Positions 16,729 to 24,480 of a stretch of DNA of 35,514 nucleotides are shown one piece after another. The translations under genes and the position numbers were made by a program. The notes under the pieces are model-generated. The model saw only the letters and a list, made by a program, of their open reading frames with translations. It made no database searches and was not told the origin of the DNA. The DNA is taken from NCBI RefSeq assembly GCF_030462475.1, contig NZ_JASMRZ010000060.1:1-35514 (forward strand), written 5' to 3'. The stretch's first letter is position 1. Each line of letters opens with the position of its first letter. Source of the stretch: Variovorax sp. CAN15. Its GTDB lineage: Bacteria > Pseudomonadota > Gammaproteobacteria > Burkholderiales > Burkholderiaceae_C.

Positions 16729-17499
16729 TCAGTCGACCAGATCGAAGCAGCAGCCCGCGTAGTAGGGCTTGTCCCCGCCCTCGACGAAGGGCACCTCGAT
16801 GGGCTTGCCCTCGTTGCGCCACACGTCGCGCTTCCGGTAGCCCGAGCGCGCGAGGTCGGCCAGCAGCTCGTCGTGGTGCTGGATGCGGTAGGGGCACACC
16901 GCGATGCCGATGCTGTTGAGCGTGTAGATCGTGCGCTCGGGGTGCACGGCCGTGGTGTTCATCACGATGCGCCGGGGCTTCACGGCAAGCTCCGAAAGGA
17001 TCGTGTCCATGCGCACCGGCAGGTACTGCAGGCTGCCCGACACGTACAGCACGTCGCAGCCGCTCGCGTCGCGGTAGTCGGTGGTGAAGCCGAGCTGCTG
17101 CGTGGCCTCGCGCTTCACGGCCATCGCGCGTCCGCTCACGACCACGCCGGGCACGTCGCACACGGTCCAGCGCAGCGTCTCCGGATAGCTCAGCACGCGC
17201 CGGAAGGCGTAGTACTTGATGCCGACGTGCCCGCCCAGGTCGAACACGCGCGTGAGGCCCGCGTCGATGGAGCGGCCCAGCCAGAAGAGCCCGGGGTAGT
17301 CGTAGAAATAGATCTGCGGGCTGTAGAGCTCGCCCGCGTCGGCGTTGGCATAGCCCACGGCCTTGGAAGAGGGCGCGCCGGCCTCGGCCGCGGCGAAACT
17401 CTCGAACGAACCCATGAAGAGGTTCTCGTCGGTGTTGCTGAGGAACTTGCGCCTGTACGCGCTTTCGCGGGCAGGAAGGGGCAGCAGGCTGGTGAGCAT
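16729..17499 (-). CDS. TIGR04325-type putative SAM-dependent methyltransferase
   Basis: The 256-residue protein shows TRVFDLGGHVGIKYYAFRRVL, a variant SAM-binding motif I, then LRWTVCDVPGVVVSGRAMA, FTTDYRDASGCDVLYVSGSLQYLP and PRRIVMNTTAVHP. This succession is that of the putative methyltransferase family TIGR04325, often found in surface-polysaccharide or modification clusters. The acceptor is unknown. The start at 17499 (MLTSLL) is preferred because GGAG lies six bases upstream; an in-frame ATG at 17523 would add eight residues (MGEPTENE) but has no ribosome site. The neighbours are a binding protein and a regulator, so context does not help. A perfect 12-bp palindrome sits ~50 bases upstream. 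Confidence 0.75.
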   Translation of the reverse strand: MLTSLLPLPARESAYRRKFLSNTDENLFMGSFESFAAAEAGAPSSKAVGYANADAGELYSPQIYFYDYPGLFWLGRSIDAGLTRVFDLGGHVGIKYYAFRRVLSYPETLRWTVCDVPGVVVSGRAMAVKREATQQLGFTTDYRDASGCDVLYVSGSLQYLPVRMDTILSELAVKPRRIVMNTTAVHPERTIYTLNSIGIAVCPYRIQHHDELLADLARSGYRKRDVWRNEGKPIEVPFVEGGDKPYYAGCCFDLVD

Positions 17500-17547
17500 C
17501 TCGTTCTCCGTTGGCTCGCCCATTCTGGGCGCAACAGGAGCGTGAGA

Positions 17548-17559
17548 GGGCTATAGCCC
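17548..17559. repeat. Perfect 12-bp palindrome upstream of the methyltransferase gene
   Basis: GGGCTATAGCCC is fully self-complementary and lies between the end of the LuxR-type regulator gene and the methyltransferase start. Read on the minus strand it contains TATAGC, a possible -10 element, but no matching -35 is present 16-18 bases upstream. It could be an operator; no more can be said. Confidence 0.4.
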
Positions 17560-17589
17560 AGTGCGGTTGGGGCGGTTACCCCATGTGGG

Positions 17590-18486
17590 TTACATACCGC
17601 TCGCCAATGCCGCGGCCGCCGCCCGTGTCTCCACCCCCAGCTTCTCGAAGATGTGCTCCAGGTGCTTGTTCACCGTGCGCGGGCTGGTGCCCAGGATCTC
17701 GCCGATGTCGCGGTTGGTCTTGCCCTTGGCGAGCCAGGAGAGCACCTCGGTCTCGCGCGGCGTGAGGGCCGCGTCGGCCAGCCGCGCGGCAGGTCCTTCG
17801 CGCTGCACGGCGAAGAGCAGCATCGTTTCGCCGAGTGCCGCCGCGCCGAGGTTGCGCACCGACAGCCGCATCCCCGTGGACGTGCCCACGGCTATGGCCG
17901 CACCCGGGGCCAGCGCCGCTTCGAGCGAGGCGGGCAGCAGGCCCGGCGCCACTGGCTCCTCGAGCGCATGCAGCCACAGCGCGGCCTGCGGCGAGCGCCA
18001 GGCGATGCGCCCGCGCGTGTCGACGAATACCACGCCCATGCCGGCCACGTCCACAGCGTCGCGGGCCATGCGGGTGATGCGCGCGTTGCGCGCGTGCGTG
18101 TGCAGCCGCGCCAGCACCTCCTGCGCGCGGATCGGCTTCACCACGTAGTCGACGCCGCCGCACTCGAAGCCCTCGACCACGTGCGAGGTCTCCGACAGGC
18201 CCGTCATGAACAGCACCGGGATGTGCGCGAGCGCCGGGTTGGCCTTGATGCGCCTGCAGGTCTCGAAGCCGGAGAGGCCCGGCATCAGGCCATCGAGCAG
18301 GATCGCGTCGGGCACCACCAGTTCGAGCCGCTGCAGCGCGGCCTCGCCGTCGGCGGCCACCAGCACGGTGTAGCCGCTGGCCTCCAGCGTGTCGCACAGC
18401 ATGCCGAGGCTGCTGGGGGCGTCGTCCACCACCAGCACCACGGGGCGTTCGGCCGAAGGCGATTCAGGGAGCGAGGGTGTCTGCAT
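17590..18486 (-). CDS. LuxR-family response regulator (REC + HTH_LuxR)
   Basis: The 298-residue protein has an N-terminal receiver (about 15-130; acidic pocket VVDDAP, phosphoacceptor Asp65 in LLDGLMPGLSG, Thr95, Lys117 in VVKPI), a middle region of about 100 residues resembling a degenerate PAS domain (MGVVFVDTRGRIAWRSPQAALWL), and a C-terminal LuxR helix-turn-helix (about 240-295; LTPRETEVLSWLAKGKTNRDIGEILG and TVNKHLEHIFEKLGV). It is a transcription factor turned on by phosphorylation. Its start lies inside the end of the permease-kinase gene (23-base overlap), which makes that kinase its probable partner. The likely targets are the divergent urt-fmd genes; a palindrome in that intergenic region is a candidate site. 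Confidence 0.9.
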   Translation of the reverse strand: MQTPSLPESPSAERPVVLVVDDAPSSLGMLCDTLEASGYTVLVAADGEAALQRLELVVPDAILLDGLMPGLSGFETCRRIKANPALAHIPVLFMTGLSETSHVVEGFECGGVDYVVKPIRAQEVLARLHTHARNARITRMARDAVDVAGMGVVFVDTRGRIAWRSPQAALWLHALEEPVAPGLLPASLEAALAPGAAIAVGTSTGMRLSVRNLGAAALGETMLLFAVQREGPAARLADAALTPRETEVLSWLAKGKTNRDIGEILGTSPRTVNKHLEHIFEKLGVETRAAAAALASGM

Positions 18487-21400
18487 CTTCTGCCAGTGCG
18501 TTGCGGAGTTTGTCGAGTTCGAAGCGCGCGACCATGCCGCGCAGCCAGGTGCAGGTGGCAGCCGCGGCGGGCGAGGCCGCGGCCAGCCGGTCGAGTGCGG
18601 TGTGCAGGCCGCGCACGTGGCCCATCTGCGCGAGGCGCATGAGTTCGGCGCGGTCGTCTTCCTGGAGGTCGAGCCGCCGGGGGCGCTGCGGCGTGTCTTC
18701 GCCGTCGTCGAGGGTGTTCGGCGGCAATGCGTCGCTGGCCGCCAGCCATTCCAGGCCCAGGTGGCGCTCCAGCGTGGCGATCAGCTCCGATTCGATCACC
18801 GGCTTGCCCACGAAGGCCTGGCAGCCCACCGCGCGCAGCCGCTCCGCCTGGTTCTCGAACATGTTGGCCGAGACGATGATGATCGGGATCTCGCGAAAGC
18901 CCGAGGCACGCACCGACGCCGCCGTCTGCCAGCCGTCCATGTCGTCCATCGTCAGGTCGAGCAGGATGGCCGAGGGCAGTTCCTCGCGCAGGCTGTCGAG
19001 GCACTCGGTGCCGCTCGCGGCCTCGCGCACCTCGAAGCCCAGCGGTGCGAGCATGCCGGCGAGCATCTGGCGCTGCACCGGCTGGTCGTCCACCACCAGC
19101 AGCGTGCGGCGCTCGCCGATGTAGCCCGAGACGGGCTGGCGCACGGCTCCCGCCTTGCCGGCCTGCGGCCCGGGGTCGGCCACCTCGCGCAGGTACACGC
19201 GCACGCTGAAGGTGCTGCCCCGCGAGGAGGTGGCGGCCAGCTTGAGCTCGCCGCCCATCAGCGAGGTGAGCAGGCCGGTGATGGTCAGGCCCAGCCCCGT
19301 GCCTGGCTCGCCGCGCCGGCGGCCGGCCGCGCCGCGCTCGAAGGGCAGGAAGATGCGCTGGTGGTCCTGCGGCGCCACGCCGATGCCGGTGTCGGCCACG
19401 TCGAAGCGCAGCACCTCGCGGCGTGCATCCACATGCAGCGTGACGGTGCCGCTGTCGGTGAAGCGCACCGCGTTCGTCAGCAGGTTGATGAGAATCTGCC
19501 GCAGCCATTTCGCGTCGGCATGCACCCACGGCGGCAGCCGGCCCGCGTGCGTATAGACGAAGGCAAGGCCCTTGTTCTCGGCCTGCGGCCGAACCATGTG
19601 CACCAGCTGGTCGAGGAATGCCGGCAGCGCCAGCGGCGCCGGCTCCAGCTGCAGCCGGCCGGCCTCGATGCGCGCCAGGTCGAGCAGGCCGTCGATCAGG
19701 CCCAGCATGTGCTCGCCGCTGCGGTGGATGGTCTGCACCGCCTCGCGCGGCGGCTTTACCGAGTCGCCCTTCAGCAGGATCTGCGAGTAGCCCAGGATGC
19801 TGTTGAGCGGCGTGCGCAGCTCGTGCGTCATGCCGGCCACGTATCGGGTCTTGGCCTGGTTGGCGGCCTCTGCGGCTTCCTTGGCGGCCTGCAGCGCGGC
19901 GTCGGTGCGGCGGTGCGCCTCGATCTCCAGCGCCAGCAGGTTGTTGTGGCGGTTCGACTCCTCCTGCGCCATCTGCCGGCTCTCGCTGCCCAGCACCACC
20001 CACCACGCGGCCACGGCGGCCACCACCGACAGCAGCGCGAACACCTTCAGGAAAGCAGTGGCCAGGACCGGATCGCTGGTGCCCGCCAGCGCCTCCTGCG
20101 CGTACACCACGCCCACCACGGTGGCCAGCAGCGCGATGAGCGATGCCGCCACCAGCAGGTAGTGCGCCACGCGGAAGTTCAGCCGCGCCGAGAGCGCCGG
20201 CGGCAGCAGCGCCTGCAGCCAGCCGCTCATCTGTTCGGCCGCGCGCGAGTCGGTCTTGCAGCGGTCGTGGCAGCGCGACTCGAGCGTGCAGCACAGCGAG
20301 CAGATCGGTGCGCTGTAGGCCGGGCAGTGGGCCATGTCCTCCGACTCGAAGCTGTTGTCGCACACCGAGCATTTCACGCTCTGGCCGGGCGCCCAGCGCT
20401 CGATGTCGCTGCGCGCGAGGTAGTAGCGTCCGCGCGTGCGCCAGGCCAGCAGCGGCGACAGCGCCATGGCGGTGGCCAGCGCGATGAAGGGAGAAAAAGC
20501 CTTCGCCCAGTGCCCCAGCGCGCCGGAGTAGGCCAGCATCGCGAGCGCGGCCGCCATCAGCATCGAGACCAGTCCCACCGGGTTGATGTCGTACAGGTGC
20601 GCGCGCTTGAACTCGATGGTCTTCGGGCTCCAGCCCAGCGGCTTGTTGATGACCAGGTCGGCCACCAGCGCGCCGACCCAGGCGATGGCGATGTTGCTGT
20701 AGAAGCCCAGCACATGCTCCAGCGCGGCGAACACGCCCAGCGCCATCAGCAGTATCGCGATGACCACGTTGAACACCAGCCACACCACGCGCCCCGGGTG
20801 GCTGTGGGTGAGCCGCGCGAAGAAGTTCGACCATGCGAGCGAGCCCGCGTAGGCGTTGGTGAGGTTGATCTTCATCTGCGACACCAGCACGAACAGCACC
20901 GTGATGCCCAGCACCCAGGCCGGGTCGCGCAGCACGTACGAGAAGCCCGTGAGGTACATCTGCGTGGGCTCGATCGCGTGGTTGGCCGGTATCTCGTGTT
21001 GCAGCGCCAGGAAGGCGAGAAACGCGCCGCCCATCATCTTCAGCATGCCCGGCACGATCCATCCCGGTCCGGCGACGAGCACCGCCGTCCACCAGCGCAC
21101 GCGGTTGGCGGCGGTCTTTTCGGGCAGGAAACGCAGGTAGTCGACCTGCTCGCCGATCTGCACCACCAGCGAGAAGGCCACGGTGGCGGCGGCGCCGAAC
21201 ATCAGCGGGTCGAAGCCGCTGCTGTCGGAGGTGCGGCCCACCAGCCCGGTGAAGTCGGCATAAAGCTCGGGCTTGTTCACCAGCACCGCGACGAAGGGGC
21301 AGACGAAGAGCACGATCCAGATCGGCTGCGTCCACAGCTGCAGCCCCGAGATCAGCGTGATGCCCCGCGCCACCAGCGGAATGATGACGATGGACGACAC

Positions 21401-21868
21401 CATGTACAGAAGCCACAGCGGCCAGTCCAGGTACATCTGCAGCGCCAGCGCGAGGATGGCCGCCTCCAGCGCGAAGAAGATGAAGGTGAAGCTCGCGTAG
21501 ATCAGCGAGGTGAGCGTGGAGCCCAGGTAGCCGAAGCCGGCGCCGCGCGTGAGCAGGTCCATGTCCACGCCGTGGCGCGCCGCGTAGTACGAGATCGGCA
21601 GCCCCGTGAGGAAGGTGATGAGCCCCACCACCAGGATGGCCCACAGCGCGTTCGAGAAGCCGTAGCTCAGCGCGATGGCGCCGCCGATGGCCTCCAGCGC
21701 CAGGAACGAGGTGGCGCCGAAGGCCGCGTTGGCCACGCGGAACTCCGACCACTTGCGAAAGCTGCGCGGCGTGTAGCGCAGGGCGTAGTCCTCCAGCGTT
21801 TCGTTCGCGACCCAGGCGTTGTAGTCGCGGCGGATGCGAAAGATCTTCTGTCCGGAGACGGATTGCAT
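18464..21868 (-). CDS. NCS1-type permease fused to hybrid histidine kinase (permease-Cys cluster-HisKA-HATPase-REC)
   Basis: The 1134-residue protein begins with a ~475-residue region of about twelve membrane segments. RRDYNAWVANETLEDYALRY and RVANAAFGATSFLALEAIGGAIALSYGF at its start resemble purine-cytosine permeases of the NCS1 family. Next is a Cys-rich block at 500-537 with eight cysteines spaced CX2C-X11-C-X7-CX2CC-X5-C-X3-C. Then come two more membrane segments (about 569-590 and 605-625), a coiled linker and a kinase core: His682 in MTHELRTPLNS, NLLTNAVRF, DTGIGV, GTGLGL. The receiver (921-1036) has Asp971 and Lys1022, and the C-terminal ~95 residues have no clear domain. It probably senses a transported small nitrogen compound. 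ATG 21868 is chosen; ATG 21895 would add nine residues; neither has a good ribosome site. Confidence 0.9.
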   Translation of the reverse strand: MQSVSGQKIFRIRRDYNAWVANETLEDYALRYTPRSFRKWSEFRVANAAFGATSFLALEAIGGAIALSYGFSNALWAILVVGLITFLTGLPISYYAARHGVDMDLLTRGAGFGYLGSTLTSLIYASFTFIFFALEAAILALALQMYLDWPLWLLYMVSSIVIIPLVARGITLISGLQLWTQPIWIVLFVCPFVAVLVNKPELYADFTGLVGRTSDSSGFDPLMFGAAATVAFSLVVQIGEQVDYLRFLPEKTAANRVRWWTAVLVAGPGWIVPGMLKMMGGAFLAFLALQHEIPANHAIEPTQMYLTGFSYVLRDPAWVLGITVLFVLVSQMKINLTNAYAGSLAWSNFFARLTHSHPGRVVWLVFNVVIAILLMALGVFAALEHVLGFYSNIAIAWVGALVADLVINKPLGWSPKTIEFKRAHLYDINPVGLVSMLMAAALAMLAYSGALGHWAKAFSPFIALATAMALSPLLAWRTRGRYYLARSDIERWAPGQSVKCSVCDNSFESEDMAHCPAYSAPICSLCCTLESRCHDRCKTDSRAAEQMSGWLQALLPPALSARLNFRVAHYLLVAASLIALLATVVGVVYAQEALAGTSDPVLATAFLKVFALLSVVAAVAAWWVVLGSESRQMAQEESNRHNNLLALEIEAHRRTDAALQAAKEAAEAANQAKTRYVAGMTHELRTPLNSILGYSQILLKGDSVKPPREAVQTIHRSGEHMLGLIDGLLDLARIEAGRLQLEPAPLALPAFLDQLVHMVRPQAENKGLAFVYTHAGRLPPWVHADAKWLRQILINLLTNAVRFTDSGTVTLHVDARREVLRFDVADTGIGVAPQDHQRIFLPFERGAAGRRRGEPGTGLGLTITGLLTSLMGGELKLAATSSRGSTFSVRVYLREVADPGPQAGKAGAVRQPVSGYIGERRTLLVVDDQPVQRQMLAGMLAPLGFEVREAASGTECLDSLREELPSAILLDLTMDDMDGWQTAASVRASGFREIPIIIVSANMFENQAERLRAVGCQAFVGKPVIESELIATLERHLGLEWLAASDALPPNTLDDGEDTPQRPRRLDLQEDDRAELMRLAQMGHVRGLHTALDRLAAASPAAAATCTWLRGMVARFELDKLRNALAEDADTLAP

Positions 21869-22111
21869 GGCGGTTTGTCGCGGCGGCGGTTGCATGGGGC
21901 GGGTACAGCAAGAAGCGCTCCCTGTGCCCTTTCTTCGCCGATGTCTGCTCGCGAGTCTGCGGGCAAGGCTGCTTCCCGCCGCTACGTTGAATGACGTATT
22001 CGCGCATACGCCACTGATTTCTAAAGTTCCAGCCATGGTGCTCGGGGCACCGTCCGATGCACTTCGATGGTGCGCGGCCTTCCTTTCCAACAACCTGCCT
22101 GGAGTTTCCTG
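21869..22111. promoter_or_regulatory. Divergent control region between the permease-kinase and urtA genes, with palindrome
   Basis: This 243-bp region must hold promoters for both directions. At 21995-22010 lies a 16-bp near-perfect palindrome: CGTAT and ATACG around T-CGCG-C, with one mismatched pair. TAAAGT at 22022-22027 could be a -10 for urtA; the matching -35 position (TTCGCG) is poor and overlaps the palindrome, which would fit activation by a bound regulator. The LuxR-type regulator encoded at 17590-18486 is the natural candidate. The binding assignment is inference. Confidence 0.4.
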
Positions 22112-23377
22112 ATGTCGCGTGAATCCGATTCTTCCCTCGATGCCCTGGCATTGCGCCGCCGCCGTCTGCTGCAGGGTGCCGCCGCGCTGCCGGTGATGGG
22201 CCTGAGCGGCCTGAGCTTCGGCCAGGGCCAGTTCCCCACGGCCAAGGTCAACACCACCAAGCTCGCCGTGACCGACACCGAGGTGACGGTGGGCCAGCTG
22301 CATTCGTCCACCGGCACCATGGCCATCTCGGAAACCGGCTCGATCCAGGCCGAGCAGCTGGCCATCGACCAGATCAACGCCATGGGCGGCGTGCTGGGCC
22401 GCAAGATCAAGGTCATCAAGGAAGACGGCGCCTCCGACTGGCCCACCTTCGCCGAGAAGTCGAAGAAGCTGCTGGTCAACGACCACTGCGCGGCAGTGTT
22501 CGGCTGCTGGACCAGCGCCTCGCGCAAGGCCGTGCTGCCGGTGTTCGAGAAAGAGAACGGCCTGCTGTACTACCCGACCTTCTACGAAGGCCTGGAGCAG
22601 AGCAAGAACGTGATCTACACCGGCCAGGAGGCCACGCAGCAGATCATCTGGGGCCTGGACTGGGGCGCTAAGGAGAAGAAGGCCAAGACCTTCTTCCTGG
22701 TGGGCTCCGACTACATCTGGCCGCGCACCTCGATGAAGATCGCGCGCAAGCACATCGAGAACTTCCAGAAGGGTTCGGTCAAGGGCGAGGAGTACTACCC
22801 GCTGGGCCACACCAACTTCAACTCGCTGATCAACAAGATCAAGGTGGCGAAGCCGGATTGCATCTTCGCTGCCGTGGTCGGCGGCTCGAACGTGGCCTTC
22901 TACAAGCAGCTCAAGGCCGCGGGCATCACCGGCGACAAGCAGTTCCTGCTGACGCTGGCCGTGACGGAAGACGAGATGACCGGTGTGGGCGGCGAGAACT
23001 TCGCGGGCTTCTATTCGTCGATGAAGTACTTCCAGACGCTGGACAACCCGAACAACAAGAAGTTCGTGGAAGCCTTCAAGGCCAAGTACGGCAAGGACGC
23101 GGTGATCGGCGACGTGACGCAGGCGGGCTACCTCGGGCCGTGGCTGTGGAAGGCGGCGGTGGAGAAAGCGGGCAGCTTCGACGTGGACAAGGTCGTGGCC
23201 GCATCGCCCGGCATCGAGCTCAAGACCGCGCCGGAAGGCTACGTGAAGCTGGACGCTAATCACCACCTGTGGAGCAAGGCGCGCATCGGGCAGGGGCAGG
23301 CGGACGGCACCTTCAAGGTGGTGGCGGAGTCGGCTGAGCTCATCAAGCCGGATCCGTTCCCCAAGGGCTATCAGTAA
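22112..23377 (+). CDS. urtA: Urea/short-chain amide ABC transporter substrate-binding protein
   Basis: The 421-residue protein has an N-terminal twin-arginine-like signal (RRRRLLQGAAALPVMGLSG). It matches the UrtA/FmdD family: VTVGQLHSSTGTMAISE, AIDQINAMGGVLGRKI, FGCWTSASRKAVLPVFEKENGLLYYPTFYEGLEQSKNVIYTG, GSDYIWPRTSMKIARKH, and a GYLGPWLWKAAVEKAG segment near the end. It binds urea or a related amide in the periplasm and delivers it to UrtBC. ATG 22112 has GGAG seven bases upstream and is preferred over an upstream ATG at 22067. Because formamidase is encoded in the same operon and no urease gene is in the window, the real ligand may be formamide or another short amide. Confidence 0.92.
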   Translation: MSRESDSSLDALALRRRRLLQGAAALPVMGLSGLSFGQGQFPTAKVNTTKLAVTDTEVTVGQLHSSTGTMAISETGSIQAEQLAIDQINAMGGVLGRKIKVIKEDGASDWPTFAEKSKKLLVNDHCAAVFGCWTSASRKAVLPVFEKENGLLYYPTFYEGLEQSKNVIYTGQEATQQIIWGLDWGAKEKKAKTFFLVGSDYIWPRTSMKIARKHIENFQKGSVKGEEYYPLGHTNFNSLINKIKVAKPDCIFAAVVGGSNVAFYKQLKAAGITGDKQFLLTLAVTEDEMTGVGGENFAGFYSSMKYFQTLDNPNNKKFVEAFKAKYGKDAVIGDVTQAGYLGPWLWKAAVEKAGSFDVDKVVAASPGIELKTAPEGYVKLDANHHLWSKARIGQGQADGTFKVVAESAELIKPDPFPKGYQ

Positions 23378-23391
23378 ACCCTGATGTCTTT

Positions 23392-23503
23392 CTCCCTCCC
23401 CCTTGGGGGAGGGCAGGGGTGGGGGCAAGCGGCCGTCGATGAAGCCTTGCGCTTGCCAGCGCCGCTGTGCCCCCATCCCAGCCTTCCCCCAGAGGGGGAA
23501 GGA
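23392..23503. repeat. REP-like composite palindrome between urtA and urtB
   Basis: Two strong hairpins flank the element. The first is CCCTCCCCC/GGGGGAGGG with loop TT (23394-23413); the second is CCTTCCCCC/GGGGGAAGG with loop AGA (23482-23502). Between them GGGGTGGGGGC and GCCCCCATCCC can pair with one mismatch, and GGCAAGCG pairs with CGCTTGCC, so the whole unit can fold into a branched structure. This looks like an extragenic repetitive palindrome of the kind scattered through Burkholderiales genomes. It may stabilise urtA mRNA and give more binding protein than permease; that role is inferred. Confidence 0.75.
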
Positions 23504-23533
23504 GCCAATACCCCAACTTCGGAACACCTTGCC

Positions 23534-24448
23534 ATGACTCTGTCGGACATGATGAACATCGGCCTCATGCAGGGCTTCGCGGGGCTGAGCCTCTTCGCGG
23601 TGCTGCTGCTCATGGGGCTTGGCCTGGCGATCATCTTCGGCCAGATGGGCGTGATCAACATGGCGCATGGCGAGTTCATGACCATCGGCGCCTACTCGAT
23701 CTACCTGGCCGCGCGCGTCACGGAAAGCCTGGCGCCCGAATTCATGCCGTACTACTTCCCGATCGCCATCGCGCTGGCCTTCGTGTTCGCCTTCATCACC
23801 GGCTGGATCGTGGAGTGGGTGCTGATCCGCCATCTCTACAAGCGGCCGCTGGACACGCTGCTCGCCACCTGGGGCGTGAGCCTGGGGCTGCAGCAGATAT
23901 TCCGCACCTTCATCGGCCCCAAGGAAGTGAGCCCCACGCTGCCCGAATGGCTCATGGGCTCGTGGACGCCGCATGAAGGCCTCGACATTCCCATCAACGG
24001 CCTCTTCGTGCTGGCGCTCACCGCGCTGGTGACGGGTGGCGTGCTCATCGCGCTGCACAAGAGCCGCTGGGGCCTGCGGGTGCGCGCCACCGTGGCCAAC
24101 CGCACGATGGCCAATGCCACTGGCATCGACACGAAGAAGACCGACCGCCTGACCTTCGCCATCGGCTGCGGCATTGCCGGCGTGGCGGGCGCGGCCTTCA
24201 CCACCATCGGCTCGACCGGGCCGACCTCGGGCTCGCTCTACATCGTCGACGCCTTCCTCGTCGTCACCTTCGGCGGCGCGGCCAGCCTCTTCGGCACCGT
24301 GGTCTCGGCCTTCGGCATTGCACAGACGCAGTCGATCTCCGAGTTCTTCATGACCGGTTCGATGGCCAAGGTGCTGACGCTGTCGCTGATCGTGCTGATT
24401 TTGATGATGCGGCCGCAGGGACTCTTCGCAGTCAAGGTCCGCCGCTGA
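23534..24448 (+). CDS. urtB: Urea/amide ABC transporter permease UrtB
   Basis: The 304-residue membrane protein belongs to the LivH-like branched-chain/urea permease family. GLGLAIIFGQMGVINMAHGEFMTIGAYS is the characteristic first-half motif and LLATWGVSLGLQQIFRTFIGPKEV the UrtB-type segment; RATVANRTMANATGIDTKKTD is the cytoplasmic loop that contacts the ATPases. About eight hydrophobic segments are visible. It forms the channel with UrtC. ATG 23534 is the first that leaves out the palindromic element; the upstream frame would be translated repeat sequence. Its stop overlaps an ATG of the next gene. Confidence 0.92.
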   Translation: MTLSDMMNIGLMQGFAGLSLFAVLLLMGLGLAIIFGQMGVINMAHGEFMTIGAYSIYLAARVTESLAPEFMPYYFPIAIALAFVFAFITGWIVEWVLIRHLYKRPLDTLLATWGVSLGLQQIFRTFIGPKEVSPTLPEWLMGSWTPHEGLDIPINGLFVLALTALVTGGVLIALHKSRWGLRVRATVANRTMANATGIDTKKTDRLTFAIGCGIAGVAGAAFTTIGSTGPTSGSLYIVDAFLVVTFGGAASLFGTVVSAFGIAQTQSISEFFMTGSMAKVLTLSLIVLILMMRPQGLFAVKVRR

Positions 24449-24480
24449 TGAACCCGATTCCCTTGCAGGAGAACGTTCCG

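Noticed and set aside
18389..21994. 1201-codon open frame on the plus strand opposite the permease-kinase gene
   Set aside because: Its translation is rich in His, Arg, Gln and Gly with no domains, the usual antisense shadow of a GC-rich gene; the minus strand has clear permease and kinase motifs.
22046..22061. Possible sigma54 promoter (GGCAC ... ATGCA) upstream of urtA
   Set aside because: The GG-to-GC spacing is one base too long and the -12 element is poor, so it does not meet the strict sigma54 geometry.
23392..23503. Reading the hairpins after urtA as a transcription terminator
   Set aside because: No T-runs follow and the downstream genes belong to the same transporter, so a repeat or mRNA-stabilising role fits better.
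24448..24480. Upstream ATG of urtC overlapping the urtB stop
   Set aside because: Coupling is possible, but the ATG at 24481 has a proper ribosome site and fits the usual N-terminus; kept only as an alternative.
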